Notes: generated by a model from the letters alone, not told the origin. A DNA stretch of 64,000 bases from Sphingomonas melonis (GCF_013409985.1 NZ_JACCBY010000005.1:62001-126000), one strand, 5' to 3'; counted from the first letter of the stretch, positions 26,361 through 34,689 are shown. A program made the numbers and translations.

Positions 26361-28105
26361 GCGTCCTCCCAGAAGGATTTGGCCGCAGGCTCCTCGCCCA
26401 GCGCCACGGCGATCGCCGCGATGAGCGCGACCGGATTGTCGATCTTCGCCTCCTCGCGCGGCTTGCGCGGGTAGACGTTGTCCTTGGCGTCCTGCTGGGC
26501 GACGACGTTGCTCATCTCCCATTCCATCACCGGGCATCCGGCATGGGCGATCAGCTCGGCGCGGGTGAAGGCGTCCAGCTGCTTCATGGGGTCGGAGAAG
26601 TTGACGACGTTCGGCCGCATCTCGAGGACTGGCGCGCCCTTCTTCATCAGGCGGGTCACCAGCATCGTCGCCTGGGCAGGGTCGTAGGCGATCTGCTCGA
26701 CGTCGAAGATATCGCGCGCCTCATCGATGGCGAGTTCGATCTCTTCGTAATCGGTGATGTTGCCCTCGTTGACGTCGAGGAGGCCCTGCGCATCCCAGCC
26801 CTGGTAAGCGCTCACGTCCTCGACCGCTTTGGACGGCAGGAAGTACCGGCCGAGCCGGATATATGGATCCTGCTTTGTCGGCCGATCGCCGAGCGGTGGG
26901 AACAGATACTCGATGGCTGCGATGTCGACCTTGGACGCGAGATCGAGGCTGAGGATGCAGCGGCGGCCGCGAAGGCGATCGATCTGTGCGGCCTCTGCGA
27001 ACAACACCGGGATGGTATCGTCAGCGCACCGGCGCCAGGCCTCGATGTCGAAGTAAGCGGCCTTCGCCGCCACCCAGAGATTGAGGTGCTTGGTCTTGAA
27101 GATGCCGCGTTTCCGCGGCGTCAGGATCGCATCACGCTGCCGCGCGAGCAGATACTCGAGGCCGACGGACACCCCGATATTCGGGTTGGCCTTGCGGAGC
27201 GTCTCCTCGCTCTTCCAGTCGTCTCCCTCGTCGGCGGCATATTCCGCGAAGAAGGTTTCGTCCTCGAGCGGCGGGCCGCCGTTGTGGCCAATGCCGTTGA
27301 GCTTCGCGCGCTCTTCCAGGATCAGCGCGTAACAGGGGCCGGCGAGATTCTCGCCGGCCGTGGTGATGAGCAGCTGCAGGGGCTGGTCGCGGGCGCCCAT
27401 GCCGGTGATCATCGTGTCGACCTGGGCGTCGTCGGCGTGCTCGTGATACTCGTCGTGGATCGAGCAGCTCGGCGACTGGCCATCCCCGGGGTCGCCGATG
27501 ATGGTCTCCATCCGAGATCCATCGTCCGGACGCAGCAGCTGCTTCGCCAACACGTCGATGCCGAACTTCTTCGCGAGCGCCGGCAGCTTCTGGACCATGA
27601 TCTTTGCCGGCCGGAAAACTTCCCAGGCCTGCTTCTCGTTGGTCGCGCCGGAATAGACCTCGGCGCCGAACTCGTTGTCGGCACAGAGCATGTAGAGCGC
27701 CAAGCCGGAGGCGATCGCCGACTTGCCGTTCTTACGCGGCACCACCAGTAGCCAGCGCCGGAAGCGCCGGGTGTCCTTCTGCGTGCCAGCCTTATGCAGC
27801 CAGCCGAATACGCAGCAAATGTTCCAGATCTGCCAGGGCTCGAGGACTAGGCGCTTCTTCTGCCGCGCCCACAGCCCCTTCGTGTGCGGCAGCCGCTCGA
27901 TGAAGCGGCACGGACGGGCGGCCCGATCCTCGTCGAACCGGTAGGGAAACACCTTCGTGCGGCTGAGCTTCAGCTCATTGAGGAAGCGCTCGCACTGTAG
28001 GCGGATCTGTTTGCCGGCGGGGATCGTACCCGCCGCGACGTCGGTCGCATACTTGCGCGCGATCGCGGCATAGTCCCGCTCCGCACCCTGGCGTAGGGCG
28101 GCCAC
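26357..28105 (-). CDS. Terminase large subunit
   Basis: The DNA-packaging motor and nuclease, 582 residues. The ATPase has Walker A VPRKNGKS (122-129) and Walker B SIHDEYHEH (215-223, with the DE pair). The C-terminal RNase H-like nuclease starts at LSLDLASKVD (Asp388), with later acidic residues (YDPAQ region) completing the metal site. The start is GTG at 28105, four bases after the TerS stop. It fits the HK97/P27-associated TerL group. Packaging is probably of the cos type given the adjacent HNH gene. Confidence 0.93.
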   Translation of the reverse strand: MAALRQGAERDYAAIARKYATDVAAGTIPAGKQIRLQCERFLNELKLSRTKVFPYRFDEDRAARPCRFIERLPHTKGLWARQKKRLVLEPWQIWNICCVFGWLHKAGTQKDTRRFRRWLLVVPRKNGKSAIASGLALYMLCADNEFGAEVYSGATNEKQAWEVFRPAKIMVQKLPALAKKFGIDVLAKQLLRPDDGSRMETIIGDPGDGQSPSCSIHDEYHEHADDAQVDTMITGMGARDQPLQLLITTAGENLAGPCYALILEERAKLNGIGHNGGPPLEDETFFAEYAADEGDDWKSEETLRKANPNIGVSVGLEYLLARQRDAILTPRKRGIFKTKHLNLWVAAKAAYFDIEAWRRCADDTIPVLFAEAAQIDRLRGRRCILSLDLASKVDIAAIEYLFPPLGDRPTKQDPYIRLGRYFLPSKAVEDVSAYQGWDAQGLLDVNEGNITDYEEIELAIDEARDIFDVEQIAYDPAQATMLVTRLMKKGAPVLEMRPNVVNFSDPMKQLDAFTRAELIAHAGCPVMEWEMSNVVAQQDAKDNVYPRKPREEAKIDNPVALIAAIAVALGEEPAAKSFWEDA

Positions 28106-28108
28106 CGG

Positions 28109-28600
28109 TTAGAAGTCGTCGAATTCGCCCGGCGCATCCTTCTTGCCGTTGGCGAGCTTCATGGCGGCCGACGGATTGAGCATCAGCTCGCCGAGCAGTG
28201 ATTGCGCGTGGCGCATGGCATCCGACAGCATGGCCACCTCGGGCCGGGCGCGGATCATCTCGGTGATGACCTGCTGCCCATCGACCTTGCGGACGGTGGT
28301 GCTGGTGCAGGTGTCGCCGACCATCTCGAGGACGGCCTGCCAGCGCTGGATCTGTTCGAACCGCTGCGCGAGGAGGGCGACGTGCTGGGCGAAGAATGGC
28401 TCTGCCCTACCCTGCTGCGCAAGGATGCTCGCGATCTCGCGGAAGATGAGCTGCGCGTGTCCCGACAGGTGCAACGGGGGCGCCATCTCGTCGGCCGACG
28501 CGGCGGTGATGGCGACCGCCTGGCGCTCCGCGGCCGTCAGCTTAAGAGCTGGATCCTTGCGCCGGCGCCCGGATCCGGGGCGCGCTCCACCGCTCGCCAT
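28109..28600 (-). CDS. Terminase small subunit (P27 family)
   Basis: A 163-residue protein that binds the packaging start site and recruits TerL. It begins GARPGSGRRRKDPALKLTA, then PLHLSGHAQLIFREIASIL and LGELMLNPSAAMKLANGKK, all typical of P27-type small terminases. It lies directly upstream of TerL and downstream of a 155-bp gap that may carry cos. Confidence 0.88.
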   Translation of the reverse strand: MASGGARPGSGRRRKDPALKLTAAERQAVAITAASADEMAPPLHLSGHAQLIFREIASILAQQGRAEPFFAQHVALLAQRFEQIQRWQAVLEMVGDTCTSTTVRKVDGQQVITEMIRARPEVAMLSDAMRHAQSLLGELMLNPSAAMKLANGKKDAPGEFDDF

Positions 28601-28755
28601 CGGCGCTTCTCCCGGGGATCATTTTAGGTTTGAAATCGCGCACGCGAGAAATTGTCTAACCACCGGTGTCCCCAGCCGACCGGCTCAGAGATCCGACCCA
28701 CCCCCACCCCTCGGGCCATTGCGGCCTGAAATTTTGGGAGGAAAGGGCCGATTTG
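28601..28755. other. TerS upstream gap, candidate cos region
   Basis: A 155-bp non-coding stretch between the HNH gene and TerS. It is partly AT-rich (near 28620-28660) and partly C-rich (28690-28720, CCCACCCCCACCCC). In HK97-like phages with HNH-TerS-TerL order the cohesive-end site lies here. This is inference from position; no cos consensus is known for this group. Confidence 0.4.
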
Positions 28756-29079
28756 TCACCTGAGGTCGAGTCGATCGACGCGGTCGCGGGCAAGCTCGGC
28801 CTGGGTCTTCAGGTCGTGGCAGGGCTTGCAGAGGCCCTGCTTGTTGCTGCGGTCGTCCGTGCCACCATCGGCCAAGCGGATGATGTGGTCGACCTCGACG
28901 GCGGGCTCAGTGCGGCCGAGCTTGAGGCAGCGGCGGCAGAGCGGCTCCTCGGCCAGCACCGCAGCACGGTCACGCTGGCCGGCGCGGCCACGCTTGCGAC
29001 GATCCACCACGCCTTCAGCTGGAGCCCACTTCTTCCGAGGTGCCGACTGACGGCCGAAGCGCGGCGCTTGCATGGCCAT
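28756..29079 (-). CDS. HNH endonuclease, packaging-associated
   Basis: A 107-residue HNH nuclease with a zinc-binding CRRC pair, the catalytic VDHIIRLADGG and the second pair CKPCH; the Asn/His positions follow the family order. In HK97 the equivalent protein (gp74) works with terminase to cut cos. Two ATGs (29079 and 29073) are possible starts; 29079 overlaps the small upstream frame. It is adjacent to TerS, as expected for the packaging module. Confidence 0.88.
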   Translation of the reverse strand: MAMQAPRFGRQSAPRKKWAPAEGVVDRRKRGRAGQRDRAAVLAEEPLCRRCLKLGRTEPAVEVDHIIRLADGGTDDRSNKQGLCKPCHDLKTQAELARDRVDRLDLR

Positions 29080-29216
29080 CAGCCCGGCACCCTCTGCATA
29101 GCCGCCTGCAGTACCGCCGTGGGACTCGCGGCCTGCCGCGCTATCGCGCCGACGATGAGGGGCGATAGCCGGGTCGAAAGACGGACCATGGTCCCGTTGA
29201 TGTGGACCAGATCCAC
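29079..29216 (-). CDS. Possible 45-residue protein upstream of HNH
   Basis: A GTG-started frame of 45 codons (MDLVHINGTMVRLS near the start) that fills the gap between two genes and ends on a TGATG overlap with the HNH start. No ribosome site is evident and no family is recognised, so this could be non-coding. The overlap and lack of other content are the reasons to list it. Confidence 0.35.
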   Translation of the reverse strand: MDLVHINGTMVRLSTRLSPLIVGAIARQAASPTAVLQAAMQRVPG

Positions 29217-29221
29217 CGACG

Positions 29222-29407
29222 TCACCGGAAGCCGCGGCCGCGCACGACGGCGCGCACGTCACCGGCGACTGCCTCGATGTTGTCATGCAGCCGCTGCAAG
29301 GCGAGCAGGCTTGAACGTGGCGTATCGAACTGATCCGCCAGGTCGAGCAGCTGCTCGGCCGCAATGCGCAGGCGATCGCCTGCGGTGAGGGGCTTGGGTG
29401 CGGCCAT
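29222..29407 (-). CDS. Small helical protein (61 aa)
   Basis: A 61-residue helical protein (GDRLRIAAEQLLDLADQFD, LLALQRLHDNIEAVAGD). ATG at 29407 is supported by a strong GGAGG five bases upstream. No family is recognised. It is the first gene after the NusG-like gene in the direction of late transcription. Confidence 0.6.
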   Translation of the reverse strand: MAAPKPLTAGDRLRIAAEQLLDLADQFDTPRSSLLALQRLHDNIEAVAGDVRAVVRGRGFR

Positions 29408-29534
29408 CGCCACCTCCGAATATCAGACATGCTTACGACTTCCGCCGCGGGGATCGCGGGGAAGGTGTGGCGGGCGCGCAAGGGTCGATGCCCCAGATCG
29501 TCTGTCCCGGTGACCGCTTGAGCGGTGGTTGCGG

Positions 29535-30194
29535 CTAAGCCGCCTTTGTTTGCTGAGAGGCTGGCAGTAGGCGCCAGCCCTCAATTTTCCATGAACGGTT
29601 GCCGAACTGGACCCTCGCGGCCGGGCCATTCACGGCTTCGACGACGCCTGTCAGGCCATCCATCGCCGGCATATTGGTGACGGTCACCTCGGCACCAGCC
29701 GCGAACGCCATCGGCTTTCCGCGCAGCTCGCGCAGCTGTGCCAGCTCGACAGCGCGGGCGGCGCGCCGGCGGGCGGCCTCGGTCTTGGCGGTGGCCATGC
29801 GGATCCGCTGCGCCTCCTGATAGGTCTCGGCGTCCCGGATCGCGGCGATCGCAGCCTGCTCACGCGCCTCCTCTGCCTGCAGGCCCGTGATCTGCGCTCC
29901 GCCGATGATCGGCGCCTTGCCGGCGCGGTGGAAGACTGAGAACGCGGGATGTTGACTGGCGGGATCGCTGGCCTCGCCGGTCAGCGCAACCAAGTGCTCC
30001 TCCTTGGCGAACAGGAAGGTCGGCAGGATTGGCGCGTCGGCCTCGATCGTCCTGGTGCCGGCGGGTGTCTTTGCACGCACCGTACGGCGCAGCACCTTGG
30101 CCGGCGTCCAGACGTCGTAACCCGCAGCGCGAAGCGAGCGCATCAGCGGCAGCGTTTGGCCGCCGCTCGTCCGGAGAATGAACCAGCGCGACAT
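29535..30194 (-). CDS. NusG/RfaH-like transcription factor, candidate late antiterminator
   Basis: A 219-residue NusG paralogue. The N-terminal NGN-like domain (1-70) starts MSRWFILRTSGGQTLPLM, with the telling ILPTFLFA where NusG has FPGYLFV. The C-terminal KOW domain (about 166-197) has GAEVTVTNMPAMDGLTGVVE and ARVQFG. Between them is an unusual helical, Arg/Ala-rich insert (about 105-157). NusG paralogues such as RfaH and LoaP bind RNA polymerase and help it run through terminators. It lies directly before the packaging and structural genes on the same strand, so a phage late antiterminator is a good inference. ATG at 30194 follows the DUF3164 gene by seven bases. Confidence 0.75.
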   Translation of the reverse strand: MSRWFILRTSGGQTLPLMRSLRAAGYDVWTPAKVLRRTVRAKTPAGTRTIEADAPILPTFLFAKEEHLVALTGEASDPASQHPAFSVFHRAGKAPIIGGAQITGLQAEEAREQAAIAAIRDAETYQEAQRIRMATAKTEAARRRAARAVELAQLRELRGKPMAFAAGAEVTVTNMPAMDGLTGVVEAVNGPAARVQFGNRSWKIEGWRLLPASQQTKAA

Positions 30195-30201
30195 GGCGGG
30201 C

Positions 30202-30840
30202 TCAGGCGTTCGCGATGTCGAGTGGCACGCCGTGCCACGGTGCGTCCGGCCCGCTGCGATCGTAGAAGCGCAGGTAGGTGCGCGAGCCGATGACGCGCAT
30301 CGAGTCGCGGATCGCTTCCATGGCGCGCTTCCAGCGATCGTCGCTGATCTCCACGCGGAGCAGCATGAACAGCCCGGCGTGGCTGATCTGCCCCTCCTTG
30401 TCGACGGCGAACACGCGGTCGACGAGTGCACGGATCTCGACGCGGCTTTCCGCCGACCACTCCCGAAGGCAATCGTCGATCAGGCTCTTGGCGACCTGCA
30501 GCTCCGGTCCGAATTCGAGCTGGTCCGCGACGGCCACCTGGATCTTCGCGCAGCCGTCGTATGCCGGCAGCGTGATGTTGCCCTTCTTGCCGCCGATCTT
30601 CGCGTCGTAGTCCTGCGCGAGTAGCGCCTGCAGCTGCCCGACGCTTTCGAAGGTGCGCTGCTTGAACTCAGCGATCATCGCCGAGACGTAGCGGGCCTGC
30701 GCCAGGGTCTTGTGGACCAGCTCGTCTATGAGGAGATCGACCGGCTTCACGGTCTCGATCGGCACGAGCGCACCCTTTGCGTCGCGGAGGTACCACGCGC
30801 CGTTCACGTCGATCGCGGCGTGGTGCGGCTTGTCTGTCAT
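30202..30840 (-). CDS. DUF3164 family protein
   Basis: A 212-residue protein of the DUF3164 family, first noted in Mu-like phages. The N-terminus (IDVNGAWYLRDAKGALVPIETVKPVD) and the central GGKKGNITLPAYDGCAKIQ are typical. Function is unknown; in Mu-like phages it is an early gene and may act in replication or recombination. ATG at 30840 overlaps the upstream stop (ATGA). It precedes the NusG-like gene. Confidence 0.8.
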   Translation of the reverse strand: MTDKPHHAAIDVNGAWYLRDAKGALVPIETVKPVDLLIDELVHKTLAQARYVSAMIAEFKQRTFESVGQLQALLAQDYDAKIGGKKGNITLPAYDGCAKIQVAVADQLEFGPELQVAKSLIDDCLREWSAESRVEIRALVDRVFAVDKEGQISHAGLFMLLRVEISDDRWKRAMEAIRDSMRVIGSRTYLRFYDRSGPDAPWHGVPLDIANA

Positions 30841-31022
30841 GCCTGCGCTCGCGACACGCTTGAGGCGATGTTCACCAGCGAGCGGACGTTTGTCAGGGCG
30901 CGGCGCGCATGTTGGCCCAGCTCGACCTCGGACAGCATCTCGAAGAGTTGCTGCTTTGGTACGATTAGTGCTTCGCCTTCGATTGCCTCGATTTGAGCGC
31001 GTGTCTGCGCGACGTTGATCAT
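30837..31022 (-). CDS. Small phage protein (61 aa)
   Basis: A 61-residue helical protein (IEAIEGEALIVPKQQLFEML, GQHARRALTNVRSLVN). Coupled to DUF3164 by an ATGA overlap. No family is recognised; DNA- or protein-binding is possible given its charge pattern. Confidence 0.55.
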   Translation of the reverse strand: MINVAQTRAQIEAIEGEALIVPKQQLFEMLSEVELGQHARRALTNVRSLVNIASSVSRAQA

Positions 31023-31033
31023 GAGCCCCCAAC

Positions 31034-31402
31034 TTATTCGACATCGGGTAGATGCTCGAATGGTGGGAGGATCTGTAGCTGCTCATTTGAGCAGGGCTGG
31101 TCGAGCACGCCGAGCGGTACCGAGTCTGTCCAGCCTAGACGGTTCAGAACCTCCACGAGGAGATTGCGGGAGCGCGCAACGTCGCGAATCCGGAAGCTGC
31201 GCTGGCGGCCGACCGGCCGATCGAGGATCTCCTCGGCAATCAGCTCGTCAACCAAACCACGCGCTCGCGTCTTGCCGACGCCCAGCTCGTCGGCAATCTC
31301 ATCAAAGCTCGGGCTGCAACCGTCCGCGACAATCCGCTGCATGATGAAGGCCAAGGCTTCGTAGCGCCTCGGCACCGCGGCGATCACTGCGTGAACCCCC
31401 AT
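31034..31402 (-). CDS. Winged-helix (LexA N-terminal-like) regulator
   Basis: A 122-residue protein with a LexA-type winged helix (about residues 8-65): YEALAFIMQRIVADGCSP, SFDEIADELGVGKTRARGLV, then the wing VGRQRSFRI. There is no peptidase domain. ATG at 31402 is preferred over ATG at 31420 because a GGGGGT element lies before it. Repeated CTATG and GGGGG strings around 31385-31435 may be its own operator. It heads the leftward early genes (DUF3164, NusG-like) and may control them. Confidence 0.65.
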   Translation of the reverse strand: MGVHAVIAAVPRRYEALAFIMQRIVADGCSPSFDEIADELGVGKTRARGLVDELIAEEILDRPVGRQRSFRIRDVARSRNLLVEVLNRLGWTDSVPLGVLDQPCSNEQLQILPPFEHLPDVE

Positions 31403-31463
31403 AGATGACACCCCCGTCATAGAACATAGGGGGAATCACAATGCTGCGCTAGCTAATCAACCG

Positions 31464-32267
31464 TCATTCGTCTCGAGCGCAGTCCACCAGCAAAAGCCTT
31501 TTAGTCTCCTCAGTAGCTGATTTCACCTCGCGAGCGTTGATCCTCAGCCTTTTCGGCAAGTCGTTAGCGCTGCCATGCAGAGACCAAGTGAGGTATTGCA
31601 GGCCGCCCATTGCGAAGTCATCGGCTGGCTTAAACGGCACGACCCTGCGAAGTTGGTCGATGAAGGCGCGACCATTCCTCGTGATAGAGTTGAAGCGAGT
31701 CACATTTCCGGTAAAGGCGGTTGCATCCGCCGTCACGTCCCGGGTGTTCACCCAAGCCTTTGTATCAGCGTTCAGCGTTAGAAGTTCGGCACGCGGCCGC
31801 TCGAAAGTGATGGTCGTGACGTCAGGGCCAATTGGACGATGAACCCTCTGCAAGCTCCCCTCAAGCGTCTCTGCCAACTCGTCGAGGAACGGCTCGTCTC
31901 GCTCCATCCACCGGTCGACCTTTGCCGTAGTTGGCTCAACCTGCCTACGACTAGTCGCTTTGGTGAAGATCGTCTTGATCCAATCGTAGATGATTGGGGC
32001 GGATATACCTGCTACCGCCGGGTTGGCCTCGATATATGCGGCCAGTTCAACAAGGTAACTACCCGACCTTGATGGCAGAAGGTAGAAATCCGCGCTTCTC
32101 GCTGCGGTAGCTCTCGTTACGATACTGCCAGTCAGGAGGGCGTGGGTGGCGATCTGAACCGCTTGCGCAACGCCCTGAATAGATGCCGTACCGTCGTAGA
32201 GCGGTAATCTACCATCGGCCGCAATACCCCCGTTGTACCGGGCACGGAGTGGCACTCGTATCGTCAC
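31464..32267 (-). CDS. Accessory protein of unknown function (267 aa)
   Basis: A 267-residue protein. Its start (RARYNGGIAADGRLPLYDG, then GVAQAVQIATHALLTGSIV) resembles a family of widespread bacterial proteins of unknown role, from memory linked to DUF7946-type sequences; that link is tentative. The C-terminal half alternates strands and turns. It sits between the wHTH gene and the GHKL-nuclease gene on the same strand, with repeat copy D just upstream of its start. It may be a partner of the GHKL protein or an independent accessory gene. Confidence 0.6.
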   Translation of the reverse strand: MTIRVPLRARYNGGIAADGRLPLYDGTASIQGVAQAVQIATHALLTGSIVTRATAARSADFYLLPSRSGSYLVELAAYIEANPAVAGISAPIIYDWIKTIFTKATSRRQVEPTTAKVDRWMERDEPFLDELAETLEGSLQRVHRPIGPDVTTITFERPRAELLTLNADTKAWVNTRDVTADATAFTGNVTRFNSITRNGRAFIDQLRRVVPFKPADDFAMGGLQYLTWSLHGSANDLPKRLRINAREVKSATEETKRLLLVDCARDE

Positions 32268-32303
32268 GTCGAGATCTCCATATCTTGTTGTGCGGGATAT
32301 TGC

Positions 32304-32386
32304 GGCGGGGATACCCTCCGCCCTGGCGACGCATTCCAGCCCCCTAACGTGTGCGACTGTACCCGCTCAGCTTCGGACAACACCCG
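32304..32386 (+). repeat. Hairpin + TACCCG repeat, copy D
   Basis: GGCGGGG-ATACC-CTCCGCC (32304-32322, one G-T pair), a 37-nt gap, TACCCG (32360-32365) and the degenerate CACCCG 21 bp later (32381-32386). It lies between the GHKL-nuclease stop and the 267-residue gene start. Confidence 0.75.
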
Positions 32387-32418
32387 TGCTTGCACAGCGG
32401 TGGCTTGTGCAAGCAGTT

Positions 32419-34458
32419 TCAAGTTTCGCTCTCTTTTGATCCAGAAGCTCCATTGTCTTCGGTTGCTTCGGAGGCTACGTCTTCGGGAGCTTCCACGATT
32501 ACGCCTTCGAGGAACTTGCTGTATCGCTCCTGCAGGTGCGCAACCGCGTCGCTCTCGCTGACCGTGTGCTGCATCTGCTCTTGAAAAAACTGGAGGCGAG
32601 CGCGGTTTTCATCGATGATCTCGCCCCATGTTTTTACGCCGACGGTAAAATTTTCGCCACGGGCAATCAGGCGACGTTCCGGGTCAACGCCGTTATCAAC
32701 CGTGTCACGGCCGATTTCGTCAAGATCATTAGAGATTACCCAGAAATGCCAGCGCACGCCTTTGACCGCCCTAAACCTTTCGTCGTTACGTACCGCGAGT
32801 GCGTACTTGCGGATCTGGTTGATCTCTTTCGCACCGATTTTCACCTTCGGCGCCTTTAACTCGACAACTAGGTGCTCGAACTCGTCCGCACGATGCCGAC
32901 GGGTAGCGCGTGATAGCATGAGGTCGATAATGCCACGCTTCTGGCCGACGACCTTCACCGGCTCGTCTATCGAGATGTCGGCATCGAGCAGTTCCTTGTG
33001 CTTGACCAATACGTTTCGGAGGTCCTTGTCATTGACCCACAAATTGTATTCTTCACCAAGCACCCATGTGTTGTCTGCCAGAATTTTATGAAGCTGAGTG
33101 CGCTCCTTCAACCGGCCCCGTGTCTCCGGATCGAAAACGATGGATTCGAGAGCGGAAATGAATTTGAGTCTATCTGCAACGGTCTTAGCAGCCGTGATAA
33201 TCGATGTGAGTGTCGTCTCCTGCAGGAGGGACGCAAGCTCCTTCTGCTGCCGTACTGGTAGATCCAAAACCTCTTTCAGGATGGTTTGCAACTCTGCAGG
33301 TCCGCTCTCGATGGCGTTGCGGAGCATACGGAGGTGAAGCGCGCGCGCCTTATCGGTTCCGATGCCAATCTCCGGGGCAATCTCGTGCACATGTACAGCC
33401 ACGATGTCGAAGACCTGCCTTTCCGCCTTCTCAACATCAGATTGTGGCTCACCCCGATAAGGGTAGACGTCCGCGGCTTTCCACTCATCAACAACGTTCC
33501 GACCCCGTTCAGACGCCCGATCTTTGAAGTATGTCTTGATGGTCTCGCGGGCCTTCTCGATCGAGGCCGCGAGCGGGGGGTCCATTTCAGCCAAACCAAG
33601 TCGATCGTCGTTATGGAGGAGTTCGACATATCGTGACTTGAGGTACGCCGAAAACGAGAAGCCGGGCACATGAAACTTCGTCTCGAATTGATCGAGCGGA
33701 AAGCCGTCAGCCGAGCAAAGATAAAGCGTCCGTTTGGTATCAGCACGCCATTCGATCACGTGCAGCTCAGCAGGAACAGCTGGCTCGCCAGGCGCAGCGA
33801 TCGGGGGCAACGCCACCTTGCTCTGGCTCGCGATCGCTCGTTCCGGATCGAGTTTTTCGCCGGCAATACGAATAGTCACGTTGCGATAGTTGATCATGTA
33901 GAGCGCAAAAATTTCTGCGAGCTCCTGATGCCCCTCCGCCGTTTCGAATGCCCGGAAATCTTTGCGGACATTGTCGATTTGAACAATCACGCCGGTGTGT
34001 CGATCGGGCGCCGGCACGTCCTCGCTAATTGTAACGTTCGTCAGTTTGGCATCAGCCATTGCGATCTCGAACGCCCGATTGCCTTCCGGTGTAGAAAAGC
34101 AGACCTTCCAGCGAACATGGCCGCCCAGTGCGAAGGCTTTGTACCGCCCGCGACCTTCTTGGCCGTGAATCATTCGGCCGTCGCGCCTCGTGCGTCGGGT
34201 CGCGCGCTTCCATGATCCACCCAAACTGCCGAACAGCTTGCGCGCATCTTCGCGCGTGAACCCGTCGCCGTTGTCATATACAACAATTCTCGACAGCCCC
34301 CCGGCGAGGTCATCGTGCACTAGCTCCACGTCTATTGCAGTCGCGTCGGCATCAAGCCCATTCCAGACCAATTCGGCGAGCGCAGCAATAGGCTTGGCTC
34401 GCGTCTGGGCAGCAACAAAGTCACCTTGCACCGCCACTGAAAACTGCTCGACCGCCAC
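32419..34458 (-). CDS. GHKL ATPase fused to PD-(D/E)XK (Shedu-like) nuclease
   Basis: A 679-residue two-domain protein. The N-terminal GHKL (MutL/Hsp90/MORC-type) ATPase is complete: ELVWNGLDADA (29-39, Asn33), DNGDGF (62-67) and GQEGRGRYK (99-107). After a long helical middle comes a nuclease-like domain: HKILADNTWVLGEEY (457-471), RGIIDLM (508-514, Asp512) and VVELKAPK (531-538, Glu533-x-Lys535), the order of PD-(D/E)XK enzymes and close in style to Shedu (DUF4263). Prokaryotic MORC/MutL-type ATPases linked to nucleases are associated with defence. The start is GTG at 34458 with a GGGGGAG/GAAGG site. A TTAACG/CGTTAA palindrome lies 27 bp upstream. It is bracketed by repeat copies D and E. 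Confidence 0.75.
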   Translation of the reverse strand: MAVEQFSVAVQGDFVAAQTRAKPIAALAELVWNGLDADATAIDVELVHDDLAGGLSRIVVYDNGDGFTREDARKLFGSLGGSWKRATRRTRRDGRMIHGQEGRGRYKAFALGGHVRWKVCFSTPEGNRAFEIAMADAKLTNVTISEDVPAPDRHTGVIVQIDNVRKDFRAFETAEGHQELAEIFALYMINYRNVTIRIAGEKLDPERAIASQSKVALPPIAAPGEPAVPAELHVIEWRADTKRTLYLCSADGFPLDQFETKFHVPGFSFSAYLKSRYVELLHNDDRLGLAEMDPPLAASIEKARETIKTYFKDRASERGRNVVDEWKAADVYPYRGEPQSDVEKAERQVFDIVAVHVHEIAPEIGIGTDKARALHLRMLRNAIESGPAELQTILKEVLDLPVRQQKELASLLQETTLTSIITAAKTVADRLKFISALESIVFDPETRGRLKERTQLHKILADNTWVLGEEYNLWVNDKDLRNVLVKHKELLDADISIDEPVKVVGQKRGIIDLMLSRATRRHRADEFEHLVVELKAPKVKIGAKEINQIRKYALAVRNDERFRAVKGVRWHFWVISNDLDEIGRDTVDNGVDPERRLIARGENFTVGVKTWGEIIDENRARLQFFQEQMQHTVSESDAVAHLQERYSKFLEGVIVEAPEDVASEATEDNGASGSKESET

Positions 34459-34484
34459 GCCTTCTCCCCCGCTACTGGCCTAAC

Positions 34485-34502
34485 TTAACGACACTCCGTT
34501 AA
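34485..34502. promoter_or_regulatory. Palindrome upstream of GHKL-nuclease gene
   Basis: TTAACG (34485-34490) and CGTTAA (34497-34502) form a perfect 6-bp inverted repeat with a 6-nt spacer, 27 bp before the GTG start, in an AT-rich stretch. It is a candidate operator or part of the promoter. Confidence 0.4.
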
Positions 34503-34585
34503 CGCGGTGTAGGTCACAGGGCTCTGCGCAACAACTAAAGTGTTATTGCTGAACCGATAGTTCGTGCGTGTCCTTGCGTGGTCAC

Positions 34586-34677
34586 GGCGGAGGAACCCTC
34601 CGCCCTAGGTTGTTGAGGCGCACGCAAAACTGTCGATTTCGCGGCCGATATTGGCAGCCGTACCCGCACGGTACCCG
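34586..34677 (+). repeat. Hairpin + TACCCG repeat, copy E
   Basis: GGCGGAG-GAACC-CTCCGCC (34586-34604), then TACCCG at 34661-34666 (56 nt later, matching the place of the second hexamer in other copies) and TACCCG again at 34672-34677. It lies between the GHKL-nuclease and the membrane protein genes. CACGGCGGAGGAACCC is shared exactly with copy A. Confidence 0.75.
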
Positions 34678-34689
34678 CATCGGCGATCA

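Noticed and set aside
28756..29481. 241-codon version of the HNH gene
   Set aside because: The extension runs through two other small frames with better ribosome sites; the HNH domain begins after 29079.
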